Assembly (NCBI RefSeq): GCF_000313615.1
Contig: NZ_AMZQ01000001.1
Location: forward strand, 337,825-401,824
DNA from: Campylobacter showae CSUNSWCD
GTDB taxonomy: Bacteria > Campylobacterota > Campylobacteria > Campylobacterales > Campylobacteraceae
Length of the DNA stretch: 64,000 nucleotides
Direction: 5' to 3'
Shown: positions 52,957-62,010 of the stretch, in pieces
Layout: each line of letters opens with the position of its first letter
Numbering within the stretch: position 1 is the stretch's first letter
Made by a program: the position numbers and the translations under genes
The notes under the pieces: generated by a model
Seen by the model: only the letters and a program-made list of their open reading frames with translations
The model's database searches: none
What the model was told of the DNA's origin: nothing

Positions 52957-54093
52957 TCACGTGCACTGAAAGCAACCACCCAAAACCTCGCATTTATCGC
53001 AAATTTGCACGTATATGACCCCCTCGCCCTGTATCATCTCGCCAAATGGGATCTGTGCTAGATGCTTCATCGTCCTGCCGCAACTAGGGCAGGTTAGATA
53101 CTCGGCGTCCTGTACCCACTGCGGATAGCCGCCCACGGTCGTATCAAGCTCGCTAAAGCAGCTGTAAAACGGGGAAACTTCGCCGCCTAGCTTAAATTTC
53201 ATACCGCACAGCCGCGCAAAATCCTCCTGCGAAAAGTAGCTTTCGTCAAATCCTTCGCCATCATGGCTTAGCTCTATCTCGCCGTCTGGGCCGCGTTTGC
53301 AAAAATATCTGACCGAGCCGACGCAGGTCGGGCAGCAGCGAAAGATCGCGTCGTGCTTTAAATTTAAAAACGCAAGCTGCGGCTCAGTGGCCTTTAGGCG
53401 CAGCATATCAAGCATCTCACAGCCGCAAAACTCGCACTTTTGGCCTGTAGACTCGCCGATTTGCACGGGCTCATCCGCGTTTTGGTTTGGGTTTAAATTT
53501 GTGTCTTGGCTCGCGCGCTTGCCATCTTTTACGCGCACTGCGGTGAGGCATTTGTCAAAAACGAGAGATTTTCGCTCGCCCGTCTCATCAAACGCCCATC
53601 CGCCGATTTTTGCGTAAAACTCGGTGCCCACATGGAGCTTTTTACGCCACGGCCTCGGGTTTTTATACAGCTCGTAAAAAAGCTCCGCCGTCTGCTCGTC
53701 GCCCTGCCACGCAAGCGCGCAAAGTAGGTGATTTAGCACATTTTTGGAGTTATCCTCTAGCGAGTTTAGCTTTGCTACGAGTGCGTCTTTTACGTCGTCC
53801 GGCGCGCTGAAGTAGAGCTCTGGCGGATAATAGATTTCCTTTGCCGCCGCGGCTCTAGCGATCCTTGGATCGTGGATGCCCAGCAGGCTAAAAATCGCCC
53901 AAAAATCATTGCAAATCTCATCCCATTTTTCGATCTCGTCTATGCGGTCCGCTATTTTTAGGATCATCGCTTCTACTTCGTCCGCGCTTAGGTTTAAAAT
54001 TTCATCCCGCCTCTGCCTTTGGCTGCACGAGTGGCAGATGCCGTCGAAGTAGATCGTGTTTTCGCCGCATTTTGGGCATAGATGAGCGCTCAT
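52957..54093 (-). CDS. Zinc-ribbon CbrC-like hypothetical protein
   Basis: The ATG at 54093 follows AAAGGAGCAATT and gives 378 residues; an upstream start adds ten. The start LCPKCGENTIYFDGICHSC is a zinc ribbon. More Cys pairs follow: CEFCGCEML, CCPTC, CPSCGRTM and CDKCEVLGGCFQC, suggesting two or three further zinc sites. The central CPTCVGSVRYFCKRG and the GGYPQWVQDAEYLTCP block resemble the CbrC/UPF0167 and DUF1963 groups. No function can be assigned. Confidence 0.7.
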   Translation of the reverse strand: MSAHLCPKCGENTIYFDGICHSCSQRQRRDEILNLSADEVEAMILKIADRIDEIEKWDEICNDFWAIFSLLGIHDPRIARAAAAKEIYYPPELYFSAPDDVKDALVAKLNSLEDNSKNVLNHLLCALAWQGDEQTAELFYELYKNPRPWRKKLHVGTEFYAKIGGWAFDETGERKSLVFDKCLTAVRVKDGKRASQDTNLNPNQNADEPVQIGESTGQKCEFCGCEMLDMLRLKATEPQLAFLNLKHDAIFRCCPTCVGSVRYFCKRGPDGEIELSHDGEGFDESYFSQEDFARLCGMKFKLGGEVSPFYSCFSELDTTVGGYPQWVQDAEYLTCPSCGRTMKHLAQIPFGEMIQGEGVIYVQICDKCEVLGGCFQCT

Positions 54094-54194
54094 AATTGCT
54101 CCTTTGGTTTTAAAGTTCGTCAAATTTTATCAAATTTTGCAGCATTTGGCGAGCGAGCACGGTTTTAAATTTGACGCCGTTTGATGGCGCAAAT

Positions 54195-54617
54195 TTATCT
54201 ATATCCGTAAAATTTTAGTCCGCTTTCGTCTATTTCGTAGTCAAATTTACCCGCCTTCGTAACGGCCTCTAGTACCGCTTCAAGCGGATTTGGGATAAAA
54301 TTTGAGGCAAGCTTTTCGGTTCTGTTCATACGCGTTTGCTCGTAAAATTTAGGCACGAAAACCCAGTGCAAGTCTTTAAACAAAATAGCTCCGTTGGCGC
54401 AGTCAAAATACCCGTCCTGTAAGCACCCAAAACCGCAGATGAGCGTGATTTCCTCGCCGCTTGATAGCAGTTTTATGTGTAAGCCCTTGCAGTCAGAGTT
54501 CTCTAAAATTTCGCAAAGCTTAAGCCATTTTGCGTCGTTCATCAGCGACGTGAGGCGGAGTGCTTTTTTATCTAGCCTCTTTTGATAAATTTCGTATTTT
54601 TCGTTTAAATTTTGCAT
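54195..54617 (-). CDS. Hypothetical protein, DUF6678-like
   Basis: The 140-residue protein begins with a charged helix and LTSLMNDAKWLKLCEIL, similar to the MNDTKWREL motif I associate with DUF6678, then ILFKDLHWVFVPKF and a C-terminal FDYEIDESGLKFYGYR. No signal or membrane segment. The family call is tentative. It stands alone between the CbrC-like gene and glmS. Confidence 0.55.
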   Translation of the reverse strand: MQNLNEKYEIYQKRLDKKALRLTSLMNDAKWLKLCEILENSDCKGLHIKLLSSGEEITLICGFGCLQDGYFDCANGAILFKDLHWVFVPKFYEQTRMNRTEKLASNFIPNPLEAVLEAVTKAGKFDYEIDESGLKFYGYR

Positions 54618-54663
54618 GATGCTCCTGGGCGCCGATAAATTTGCATTTAAATTTAGAATAAAA

Positions 54664-54703
54664 TTTGAGAGAAATTTAGGCGGGCAACCTCTCGCCTAAA
54701 TTT
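54664..54703 (-). terminator. Terminator downstream of glmS
   Basis: A perfect 11-bp stem AAATTTAGGCG (54672-54682) and CGCCTAAATTT (54693-54703) with a 10-base loop lies about 60 bases beyond the glmS stop and is followed on the minus strand by CTCTCAAATTTTAT. A second inverted pair GCGAAATTT...AAATTTCGC spans about 54719-54752. Confidence 0.6.
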
Positions 54704-54763
54704 GCAGATCAGGATTAAAAGCGAAATTTAGCGTCGTCGCCCGTCAAATTTCGCCTACTAAAT

Positions 54764-56599
54764 TTACTCTACCGTCACGCTTTTAGCGAGGTTTCGCGGC
54801 ATATCCACGTCGTTGCCTAGCCTCACGGCGATCTCTAACGCAAAAAGCTGCAAGATAATCATCATCTCGAAAAACTCGCTCATCGGGTGAGCTTGCTTGC
54901 TCGTTTTGATAAAATCATCGCTAAGCTCGAACTCCTCGGGGCTAATCGCAAGTATATATGCATCGCGGGCGGCGAGCTCCTCTACGTTGCTCTTGGTTTT
55001 GTCGTAGAGTATGGTTTTTGGCATTAGCGCGATCGTAAAGAGCCTCTCATCGGCAAGCGCGATAGGGCCGTGCTTCATCTCGCCCGCAGGATAGCCCTCG
55101 GCGTGCAGATAGGAGATCTCTTTGAGCTTTAGTGCGCCTTCGAGTGCTAGCGGGTAGAATATATCTCGCCCGATAAAAAAGAAGCCGTGGCCGTGCAAAT
55201 AGTGCTTGGCTAGGCGGCGGATGCGCTCTTGCGGCTCTTTGCTGATGTTTAAAATTTGCGGAACGTGCAGGAGTGCTGCGATCTCGCTTTTTAGTTCGTC
55301 TTTGCTTATTGATGCCTTAGCCTGCGCGATTTGCAGCGCTAGCATCCACAGCGTCACGACCTGCGTGGCGAAGGCTTTGGTGCTGGCTACGCCCTTTTCG
55401 ATGCCGGCGCGAGTTAGCAGCGTGTCGTCCGCTAGGCGCACGATCGAGGAGTTATCGACGTTGCAGATAGCTAGCGTCTTTAGCCCCGCTTGCTTGGCGA
55501 TTTTTAGTGCCTCTAGGGTGTCGGCCGTCTCGCCGCTTTGCGAGATGACGATAAAAAGAGCGTTTTTGTTTAGTTTTGGGCGCCTGTAGCGAAATTCGCT
55601 CGCGATCTCGACCTTGGCTCTAGCGTCTGCTAGCCTCTCAAAAAGATAGCTAGACGTAAGAGCTGCGTGATAGCTCGTGCCGCATGCGCAGATCACGATA
55701 TCATCGATATTTCGTAGATACTCGTCGGTTAAATTTTCAAGACCTACCGCATCCTCTTTGACGCGTCCCATCAGAGTTTCTGAGACGACCGCGCTTTGTT
55801 CGTAAATTTCTTTTTCCATAAAAAAGCGGTAGCCTTCTTTTTGCGCGTAGCTTTTATCCGCAGGCAGCGCGGCAAAGCTAGGGCTTATTTTTTTTGCGTC
55901 TTTAAAAACCGCGATCTCGTCTAGACTTACAAATCCGTAGCTTTTGTCGTCAAGGTAGCATACCTCTTTGGCTAGGCCGATCAGCGGGGCGTCTGATGAG
56001 GCGAAAAATACCTCTTTGCCCTCGCTTTTGCCGATAGCTAGCGGCGCGGCGTCCTTGGCGAAGAAAATTTTGCCAGGAGCCGTTTTGGTGATAAGCAGCG
56101 TCGCGTAAGCACCGTGTAGGCGCGCTACCGTAGCCTCGTATGCTTTAAACGGCTCGCCGATAGTTTTTAAATTTTCCTCAAAAAGATGCACGATAACCTC
56201 GGTGTCGGTTTGGCTAAGGAAGCTAACGCCCTTTGCTTCAAGCTCCTCTTTTAGCTCTTTGTAGTTTTCGATGATGCCGTTATGAACGACGAAAGAGTGC
56301 TCGCCTAGGTGCGGGTGAGCGTTGATCTCGGTAGGTTTGCCGTGCGTAGCCCAGCGAGTGTGTCCGATCGCGACGCCCTCGCCGCTAGAGCTAAAGCCCT
56401 CTGATTTTTTGGCTAAATTTTCAAGCTTGCCGATGGCTTTAAAAAAGGCGATTTCTTGCGTGCATTTGTCGCAACCGCCCTCTAGACTCATCACCGCCAT
56501 GCCTGCGCTATCGTAGCCGCGGTACTCAAGCTCTTTTAATCCGTTTAAAATAAACTCCCTTTTTTCTCTATTGCCGACGTAACCGACGATTCCGCACAT
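54764..56599 (-). CDS. glmS: Glucosamine-6-phosphate synthase
   Basis: GlmS makes glucosamine 6-phosphate from fructose 6-phosphate and glutamine, the first step to cell-wall amino sugars. The 611-residue protein has the catalytic Cys2 (MCGIVGYVG), the glutaminase motifs GHTRWATHG and FVVHNGIIENY, and two SIS domains with CGTSYHAAL, SQSGETADT and LHAEGYPAGEMKHGPIAL. The C-terminus DMPRNLAKSVTVE is typical. It starts 2 bases after the GlnD-like gene ends. Confidence 0.98.
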   Translation of the reverse strand: MCGIVGYVGNREKREFILNGLKELEYRGYDSAGMAVMSLEGGCDKCTQEIAFFKAIGKLENLAKKSEGFSSSGEGVAIGHTRWATHGKPTEINAHPHLGEHSFVVHNGIIENYKELKEELEAKGVSFLSQTDTEVIVHLFEENLKTIGEPFKAYEATVARLHGAYATLLITKTAPGKIFFAKDAAPLAIGKSEGKEVFFASSDAPLIGLAKEVCYLDDKSYGFVSLDEIAVFKDAKKISPSFAALPADKSYAQKEGYRFFMEKEIYEQSAVVSETLMGRVKEDAVGLENLTDEYLRNIDDIVICACGTSYHAALTSSYLFERLADARAKVEIASEFRYRRPKLNKNALFIVISQSGETADTLEALKIAKQAGLKTLAICNVDNSSIVRLADDTLLTRAGIEKGVASTKAFATQVVTLWMLALQIAQAKASISKDELKSEIAALLHVPQILNISKEPQERIRRLAKHYLHGHGFFFIGRDIFYPLALEGALKLKEISYLHAEGYPAGEMKHGPIALADERLFTIALMPKTILYDKTKSNVEELAARDAYILAISPEEFELSDDFIKTSKQAHPMSEFFEMMIILQLFALEIAVRLGNDVDMPRNLAKSVTVE

Positions 56600-56601
56600 G
56601 T

Positions 56602-59058
56602 TTACTCGCTTTCTAATAATTTTAAAATTTCGCCCAAATCCACGCCCTCGCGCTTTTCGATAAGCAGCAAATTTCGCGTCCTATTTTTTACGGTTTGGAT
56701 TCTGGCGTTGGCTATTTTTACATCAAATTCCTTAAAAACTCCCAATACGTAAGCCATCAGTCCGCGCTGATCTTTCGCGTTTATGCCCAGCTTTGCGTAC
56801 TCTTGCGAGTGGTTTGGGTCAAAATTTAGCTCGCCTTTTAGTATTGTCGGGCGATTTATCTGCGCTGAGGCACCACTTTTTAGCGAGATTTCGATGAGGT
56901 TTTTTAAAGTTTCTAGCTCGCTTGATTTTACGTTTTTGTTAAACTCTAGTTTGACGTAAAATTTACCGTCAAATAGCTCGAAAATCTCCATAAAACCAAG
57001 ATCCAGATGCGCCAGAGCCGAGAGCAAAACGGCTAAATTTGGATAGTTTTGCGCGTAAATTTCGATGCTTAGGCTTTGGTGATTTTGTACTTGCACGCTT
57101 AGTTTATCGGCGTTTTGTGCGGCCCAGGCGATGCCGATGATATCTGCTGGTTGGTATTTGGCAAAGAGCAAATTTGACCTGATAGCGAAAATTTTTTCTC
57201 TCAAATTTTCGTTTAAAGCCGCAAATTTAGCGTTTCTCCTGATACTAAGCTCCTTTTTTACGCGCCTTGAAGCTTCATCAAGCAGATTTTCATCCTCGAA
57301 GCTTTGCAAACAAATGCCGTAAAGCTCGCGCAAAAGTCGCGCCAGATAGGGCGTATAGAGCTTTTCGTCGGTTGCATTTATCACGCAATAAGCGACGATG
57401 TAGGAGAGCTTTAGGGTTTGCGGGTCGCCTAGTTTTGAGATAAAGCTAAAAATCGTGCGCTGATCGTAGATGTCCTCGCGGTTTGCCACGTCGTTCATCA
57501 GCGTGTGGTAGCGCACGAGCGTAACGCCGATATTTACGGCCTTTGCGCTCAAATTTAGCTTTGCGGCGTAGGCGCGGAAAATATTTGAGCCCACGACCGA
57601 GTGATCGCCGCCTAGCCCCTTGCCCGCGTCATGTAGCAGCAAAGCTAGCTTTAGCAGTGTTCGTCCCTCGATACAAAGCTCGTCGTAGAGTGATTTTACG
57701 AATTTATCTTTGATATTTTCGGCAAATTTGACGCTTAGCACGCAGTGCTCGCCGACGCTAAATTTATGGTAGCCGTCAAATTCGGCTAAATTTACGGCGT
57801 GTTCGAGCGGCTTAACCAAAACGGGCAAAATCTCCGCATCCAAAAGCGCTTTGATAATGCAATGAGCGTGGTTTCGCATCAAAATTTTTCTAAAAAGCAC
57901 CAGCGAATCCTCGGCGTCTTCTTTGCTGATTTGCGCGCGTTTTAGGTAAAAGATCGTCCCAACGTCAAATTTATACTCCGCATCGCCAAGAGCCAAAAGC
58001 TGCTTTAGTACGGCGTTTAGCGGCCTAGCGCGGACGTGGAGTGGGACATAAATGGTATTTTCAAATCTATAAAATCCGTTTTTTAGTCGTGCGGCTCGTA
58101 GTTCGCTAAATTTAGCCCCGCTTGTAAATTTGCTCCTGTAAAAGCTAGAAACCAGATAGCGCGAAAAAACGGCGACTGAATGCATGCAGGAAAAGAGCTT
58201 TTGCGAGATGACGCTGCTGTTTTCTTGCGTTTTTTTAGACTTGGTTTGCATGAGCGCTGTGATCTCGTTTAGCTTTGCGGGGGCGAAAACGTCCGAGCCT
58301 AGAGTCAAATTTTGCGCCGATTTTACGCAGAGGATAAAATCAGTCGCCAAATTTAGTGCACTAAGCTCCTTTTCGTCGATAAATTTTAGAGCCTGCGAGC
58401 GCATGCTAATCTCGTTTTCAAAGCCGTTTAGAGCGCAGTTTAAGTAGTATATGTCGTTCGTACCGCCCAGGTCGTTTTTAAGATCGGGTTCTTGCTTTAT
58501 GTTTGGGATCTCGTTAAAGGCGCCTAGATTTTTGGCATAAAATTTGAGATTTTCTTGCGCGTTAAACTCGCGAGTTTTATAAATCTGTGAGCGTGCGGCC
58601 TTATAGAGCGTACGCGAGCCGCAGATGTAGCGGATACGGCTAAACGCAGCCTTTGCTTTGTGGTCGTTTTTGTGCGCTTCGTAAATTTCGTCCAGCTCGC
58701 AAATTTTAATATTTAGCTTTAAATTTGAGCCCTCCAGCGCGGCGACTAGCTTTTTTAGGATAAATTTGACGTTAAAGCCCGCGTTTTCTTTAAAGACGAT
58801 TAAAATTTCTAAAACCGAGCTAGTAGAGATGAGATTGTCGGCGTATTTTTCGGTAGCGATGACGCAAAACGGGATAAAATCGACGTCCGGGTTAAAATCC
58901 GCAAAAATCTCGTCCAAAACCCGCGTGCACAGAGCTTTTATCAGCTCGTCGCTTTGCTTTGCGATGAAATTTGCAAAACCCTTGCCCTGAAGCTTTTTTA
59001 GCTGCGAGGCCAAATTTGCGCCGCCCAAAACGCCGCTTAAATTTCCTTTTAAAGCCAC
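56602..59058 (-). CDS. GlnD-like HD-ACT protein with degenerate nucleotidyltransferase
   Basis: The 818-residue protein has the GlnD layout: N-terminal nucleotidyltransferase-like region, a middle domain with KNDLGGTNDIYYLNCAL (GlnD: KxGxGGLRDIxx), an HD phosphohydrolase near residues 440-560 (LLLHDAGKGLGGDHS) and a C-terminal ACT domain (about 745-818). The nucleotidyltransferase should carry GGxGRxE...SDxD; here the matching stretch is FCVIATEKYADNLIST, without those residues. Uridylylation is therefore unlikely, while the HD part looks intact. It is directly upstream of glmS. Confidence 0.85.
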   Translation of the reverse strand: MALKGNLSGVLGGANLASQLKKLQGKGFANFIAKQSDELIKALCTRVLDEIFADFNPDVDFIPFCVIATEKYADNLISTSSVLEILIVFKENAGFNVKFILKKLVAALEGSNLKLNIKICELDEIYEAHKNDHKAKAAFSRIRYICGSRTLYKAARSQIYKTREFNAQENLKFYAKNLGAFNEIPNIKQEPDLKNDLGGTNDIYYLNCALNGFENEISMRSQALKFIDEKELSALNLATDFILCVKSAQNLTLGSDVFAPAKLNEITALMQTKSKKTQENSSVISQKLFSCMHSVAVFSRYLVSSFYRSKFTSGAKFSELRAARLKNGFYRFENTIYVPLHVRARPLNAVLKQLLALGDAEYKFDVGTIFYLKRAQISKEDAEDSLVLFRKILMRNHAHCIIKALLDAEILPVLVKPLEHAVNLAEFDGYHKFSVGEHCVLSVKFAENIKDKFVKSLYDELCIEGRTLLKLALLLHDAGKGLGGDHSVVGSNIFRAYAAKLNLSAKAVNIGVTLVRYHTLMNDVANREDIYDQRTIFSFISKLGDPQTLKLSYIVAYCVINATDEKLYTPYLARLLRELYGICLQSFEDENLLDEASRRVKKELSIRRNAKFAALNENLREKIFAIRSNLLFAKYQPADIIGIAWAAQNADKLSVQVQNHQSLSIEIYAQNYPNLAVLLSALAHLDLGFMEIFELFDGKFYVKLEFNKNVKSSELETLKNLIEISLKSGASAQINRPTILKGELNFDPNHSQEYAKLGINAKDQRGLMAYVLGVFKEFDVKIANARIQTVKNRTRNLLLIEKREGVDLGEILKLLESE

Positions 59059-59134
59059 TTTTTTACCGCCGTCTTTTTGTGTAAATTTTTATCCGATGAT
59101 ACTAAAATTTTGCAAAAACAAAGCTTTTTTAACA

Positions 59135-59140
59135 TATAAT
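59135..59140 (+). promoter_or_regulatory. -10 element before mqnE
   Basis: TATAAT at 59135-59140, 31 bases before the TTG start of mqnE, in the short gap shared with the divergent GlnD-like gene. Confidence 0.5.
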
Positions 59141-59171
59141 CGCCGTTTAATATCTATTTTCGGAATAAAAT

Positions 59172-60242
59172 TTGACAAATTTAATAGAAAAGCTCCAAAG
59201 CGGCGAACGTCTGGACGCGGACGAATGCGCCGGCTTATACGACCTAGACCTTTTTACGCTGGGTAAATTCGCAAATGCCAAACGGCGAAAACTGCACGGC
59301 AAAAAGGTATTTTTTAACGTAAATCGGCATATAAATCCGACCAACATTTGCGCGGACGTGTGTAAATTTTGCGCATTTTCGGCAAACCGCAAAAATCCAA
59401 ACCCATATACGATGAGTCACGAGGAAATACTAAAAATCGTCGAAAAAAGCGTCGCCGGCGGCGCAAAAGAGATACATATCGTCTCGGCGCACAACCCTGA
59501 GACGTCGTGGCAGTGGTATTTGGAAATTTTTAAAAAAATCAAGGAAAAATACCCGCAAATCCACGTCAAGGCTCTAACTGCGGCGGAGGTAGATTTCCTC
59601 TCGCGAAAACACGGCCTTAGCTACGAAGAAGTCGTGGAAAAGATGCTCGAATACGGCGTGGACTCAATGCCTGGCGGCGGAGCGGAGATCTTTGACGAAG
59701 AGGTTAGGCGTAAAATTTGCAAAGGCAAGGTGAGCTCGGAAAACTGGCTCAAAATCCACCGCCTTTGGCACGAAAAAGGCAAGCAAAGCAACGCTACGAT
59801 GCTGTTTGGCCACGTAGAAAGCAGGCAAAACCGCATCGATCATATGCTGCGGATTCGCGATTTGCAGGATAAGACGGGCGGATTTAACGCCTTTATCCCG
59901 CTGGTTTATCAGCGCGACAACAACTATCTAAAAGTGGAAAACTATCCCGGCTCGGCCGAAATTTTAAAGACCTTTGCTATCTCGCGTCTGGTGCTCGATA
60001 ATGTCGCGCACATCAAGGCATACTGGGCGACCTCGACTATAAATTTGGCTATGGTTGCACAGGAATTTGGCGCTGACGATCTAGACGGCACGATAGAAAA
60101 AGAGAGCATCCAAAGCGCGGCCGGAGCGAAATCGGCAAGCGGTATGAGTCTTAGAAATTTTACCGATCTCATTCAGACGTCGGGATTTGTACCGGTCGAG
60201 CGAGATAGCTTGTATAACGAGCTAAAAATTTACGATAACTAA
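59172..60242 (+). CDS. mqnE: Aminofutalosine synthase MqnE
   Basis: MqnE is the radical SAM enzyme of the futalosine route to menaquinone, the electron carrier for Nap and Psr. The 356-residue protein has the cluster motif CADVCKFC (Cx3Cx2C), NVNRHINPTNIC, HIVSAHNPETSWQWYL, SMPGGGAEIF and the C-terminal GTIEKESIQSAAGA. The start is TTG at 59172 and gives the conserved N-terminus; no ATG is available close by. The permease gene follows after 10 bases. Confidence 0.95.
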   Translation: MTNLIEKLQSGERLDADECAGLYDLDLFTLGKFANAKRRKLHGKKVFFNVNRHINPTNICADVCKFCAFSANRKNPNPYTMSHEEILKIVEKSVAGGAKEIHIVSAHNPETSWQWYLEIFKKIKEKYPQIHVKALTAAEVDFLSRKHGLSYEEVVEKMLEYGVDSMPGGGAEIFDEEVRRKICKGKVSSENWLKIHRLWHEKGKQSNATMLFGHVESRQNRIDHMLRIRDLQDKTGGFNAFIPLVYQRDNNYLKVENYPGSAEILKTFAISRLVLDNVAHIKAYWATSTINLAMVAQEFGADDLDGTIEKESIQSAAGAKSASGMSLRNFTDLIQTSGFVPVERDSLYNELKIYDN

Positions 60243-60252
60243 GGAGGCGGAA

Positions 60253-61545
60253 TTGGATTTTTTTAAACTCAAGCAAAATGGCACTAGCGTAAAGACCGAG
60301 TTTAGCGCGGGACTCACGACCTTTTTAACGATGATGTACATCGTGCCCGTAAACGCGATAATCATGAGCAAAACGGGCATGCCGATGGATGCGCTCATTA
60401 CGGCTACGGCGCTTATAACAGTAATCGCTACCGTGCTAAACGGCCTGTGGGCGAACACGCCTGTAGCCATGAGCGTGGGAATGGGATTAAACGCGTATTT
60501 TACCTTTGGCCTCGTGCTTGGTATGCAGATACCATGGCAGACGGCTCTGGGCGTGGTTTTCATCTCGGGTATAATTTTCGTCGTGCTATCTTTTACGAAT
60601 TTTAGAATCTGGGTCTTAAAGTCCATCCCCGATGATGTCAGACGCTCGATAAGCGCGGGCATTGGCGCCTTTATCGCCTTTGTCGGACTTCAGCAAATGG
60701 GCGTAGTCGTAAATAACGACGCGGTGCTGGTCGGACTTGGAAATTTAAAAGATCCAAACGTTATTTTGGGCTTTGTGGGACTATTTTTCGTTATACTTTT
60801 TTGGGCATGGAAGGTCAAAGGCGCCTTTATCATCGCGGTTTTAACTACATCGGTGATCGCTTGGATTTTCGGTATCGCGCCGTATCCGAAAGAATTTATC
60901 TCGCTACCGGCTTCGATATCGCCTATATTTTTAGAGCTTGACATCATGGGCGCGTTATCTTTTGCGTTGCTTCCGGTGATCGTTACATTTTTTGTGACCG
61001 ACCTTTTCGATTCTATCGGCACGCTAGCTGGCGTGGGAAACAGAGCGGGGATCTTTGACGAGAGCAATCAAAAAGGCGTCGAAAAACTAGAAAAAACTCT
61101 CGAAGCCGACGCGGTAGCCACGATGGTTGGTTCGCTAGTAGGCGTTAGTACGACGACGTCATTTGCCGAGAGCGCTAGCGGCGTAGAAGAGGGCGGCAAG
61201 ACTGGGCTAACGGCTGTATTTTGTGGGCTATTTTTCGTGCTTACGATTTTTATGTTGCCGCTTTTTAAAGCGATACCTTCAAACGCGATATATCCTATAC
61301 TCGTGATGGTCGGCGTGCTGATGTTTAGTGAGCTTGGAAATATAAATTTTAAAGATCCGGCTATCGCTATTTCGACGTTTTTGATAGTTATTTTGATGCC
61401 GCTTACGTACTCGATCACGACTGGACTTTCGTTTGGATTTATGGCGTATTTGCTGGTTCGTATCATGAGGCGCGAGTGGGAATACGTAAATATAGGCGTC
61501 ATCGTGCTTGCGCTCATTAGTTTTATAGTATTTTTAGTGCATTAA
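60253..61545 (+). CDS. NCS2-family purine permease
   Basis: The 430-residue membrane protein has 12 or more helices and the signatures of the AzgA/PbuO group: FLTMMYIVPVNAIIMSKTGMP, then GMGLNAYFTFGLVLG and STTTSFAESASGVEEGGKTG. It would import adenine, guanine or hypoxanthine with protons. The TTG start follows AAGGAGGCGGAA. It is 9 bases from the phosphoribosyltransferase gene, forming a purine salvage pair. Confidence 0.93.
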   Translation: MDFFKLKQNGTSVKTEFSAGLTTFLTMMYIVPVNAIIMSKTGMPMDALITATALITVIATVLNGLWANTPVAMSVGMGLNAYFTFGLVLGMQIPWQTALGVVFISGIIFVVLSFTNFRIWVLKSIPDDVRRSISAGIGAFIAFVGLQQMGVVVNNDAVLVGLGNLKDPNVILGFVGLFFVILFWAWKVKGAFIIAVLTTSVIAWIFGIAPYPKEFISLPASISPIFLELDIMGALSFALLPVIVTFFVTDLFDSIGTLAGVGNRAGIFDESNQKGVEKLEKTLEADAVATMVGSLVGVSTTTSFAESASGVEEGGKTGLTAVFCGLFFVLTIFMLPLFKAIPSNAIYPILVMVGVLMFSELGNINFKDPAIAISTFLIVILMPLTYSITTGLSFGFMAYLLVRIMRREWEYVNIGVIVLALISFIVFLVH

Positions 61546-61554
61546 GGAGAAAGT

Positions 61555-61995
61555 ATGCTGAAGTATCCGTTTGAGGAATTTCATAAAGACGTAAAAATAA
61601 TGGCGCGGGATATCAAAGCAAATTTCGAGCCAGAGGTGATTTTGGCAATCGCTCGCGGCGGGCTTACTTTGGGGCATTTTTTAGCGAGCTTGCTAAATAA
61701 TCGCAATCTTTTTACGCTAAACTCAATCCACTACGAAGAGACGCAAAAGCTCGATACCATCGATATCTTTAATGTCCCGGATTTGTCTAAATTTAATAAA
61801 ATTTTGATAGTGGACGACATGATCGACACAGGGGAGAGTATGGTAGCTATCAAGCAAGAGCTTTTAAAGCGCTTTCCGCATATCGAGCTAAAGATCGCGA
61901 CTATCTTTTATAAACGAAAAGCTCTTTTGTTGCCTGATTTTACGGTAAGAGAGGCGCACGAGTGGATAGAGTTTTTCTGGGAAGAGCAAATTTAA
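61555..61995 (+). CDS. Purine phosphoribosyltransferase
   Basis: The 146-residue type I phosphoribosyltransferase has the PRPP-binding loop ILIVDDMIDTGESM and an upstream ILAIARGGLTLGHFL. With the purine permease immediately upstream, a xanthine, guanine or hypoxanthine substrate is likely. AAGGAG precedes the ATG. Confidence 0.92.
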   Translation: MLKYPFEEFHKDVKIMARDIKANFEPEVILAIARGGLTLGHFLASLLNNRNLFTLNSIHYEETQKLDTIDIFNVPDLSKFNKILIVDDMIDTGESMVAIKQELLKRFPHIELKIATIFYKRKALLLPDFTVREAHEWIEFFWEEQI

Positions 61996-62010
61996 GCCCT
62001 AAATTTAGCC

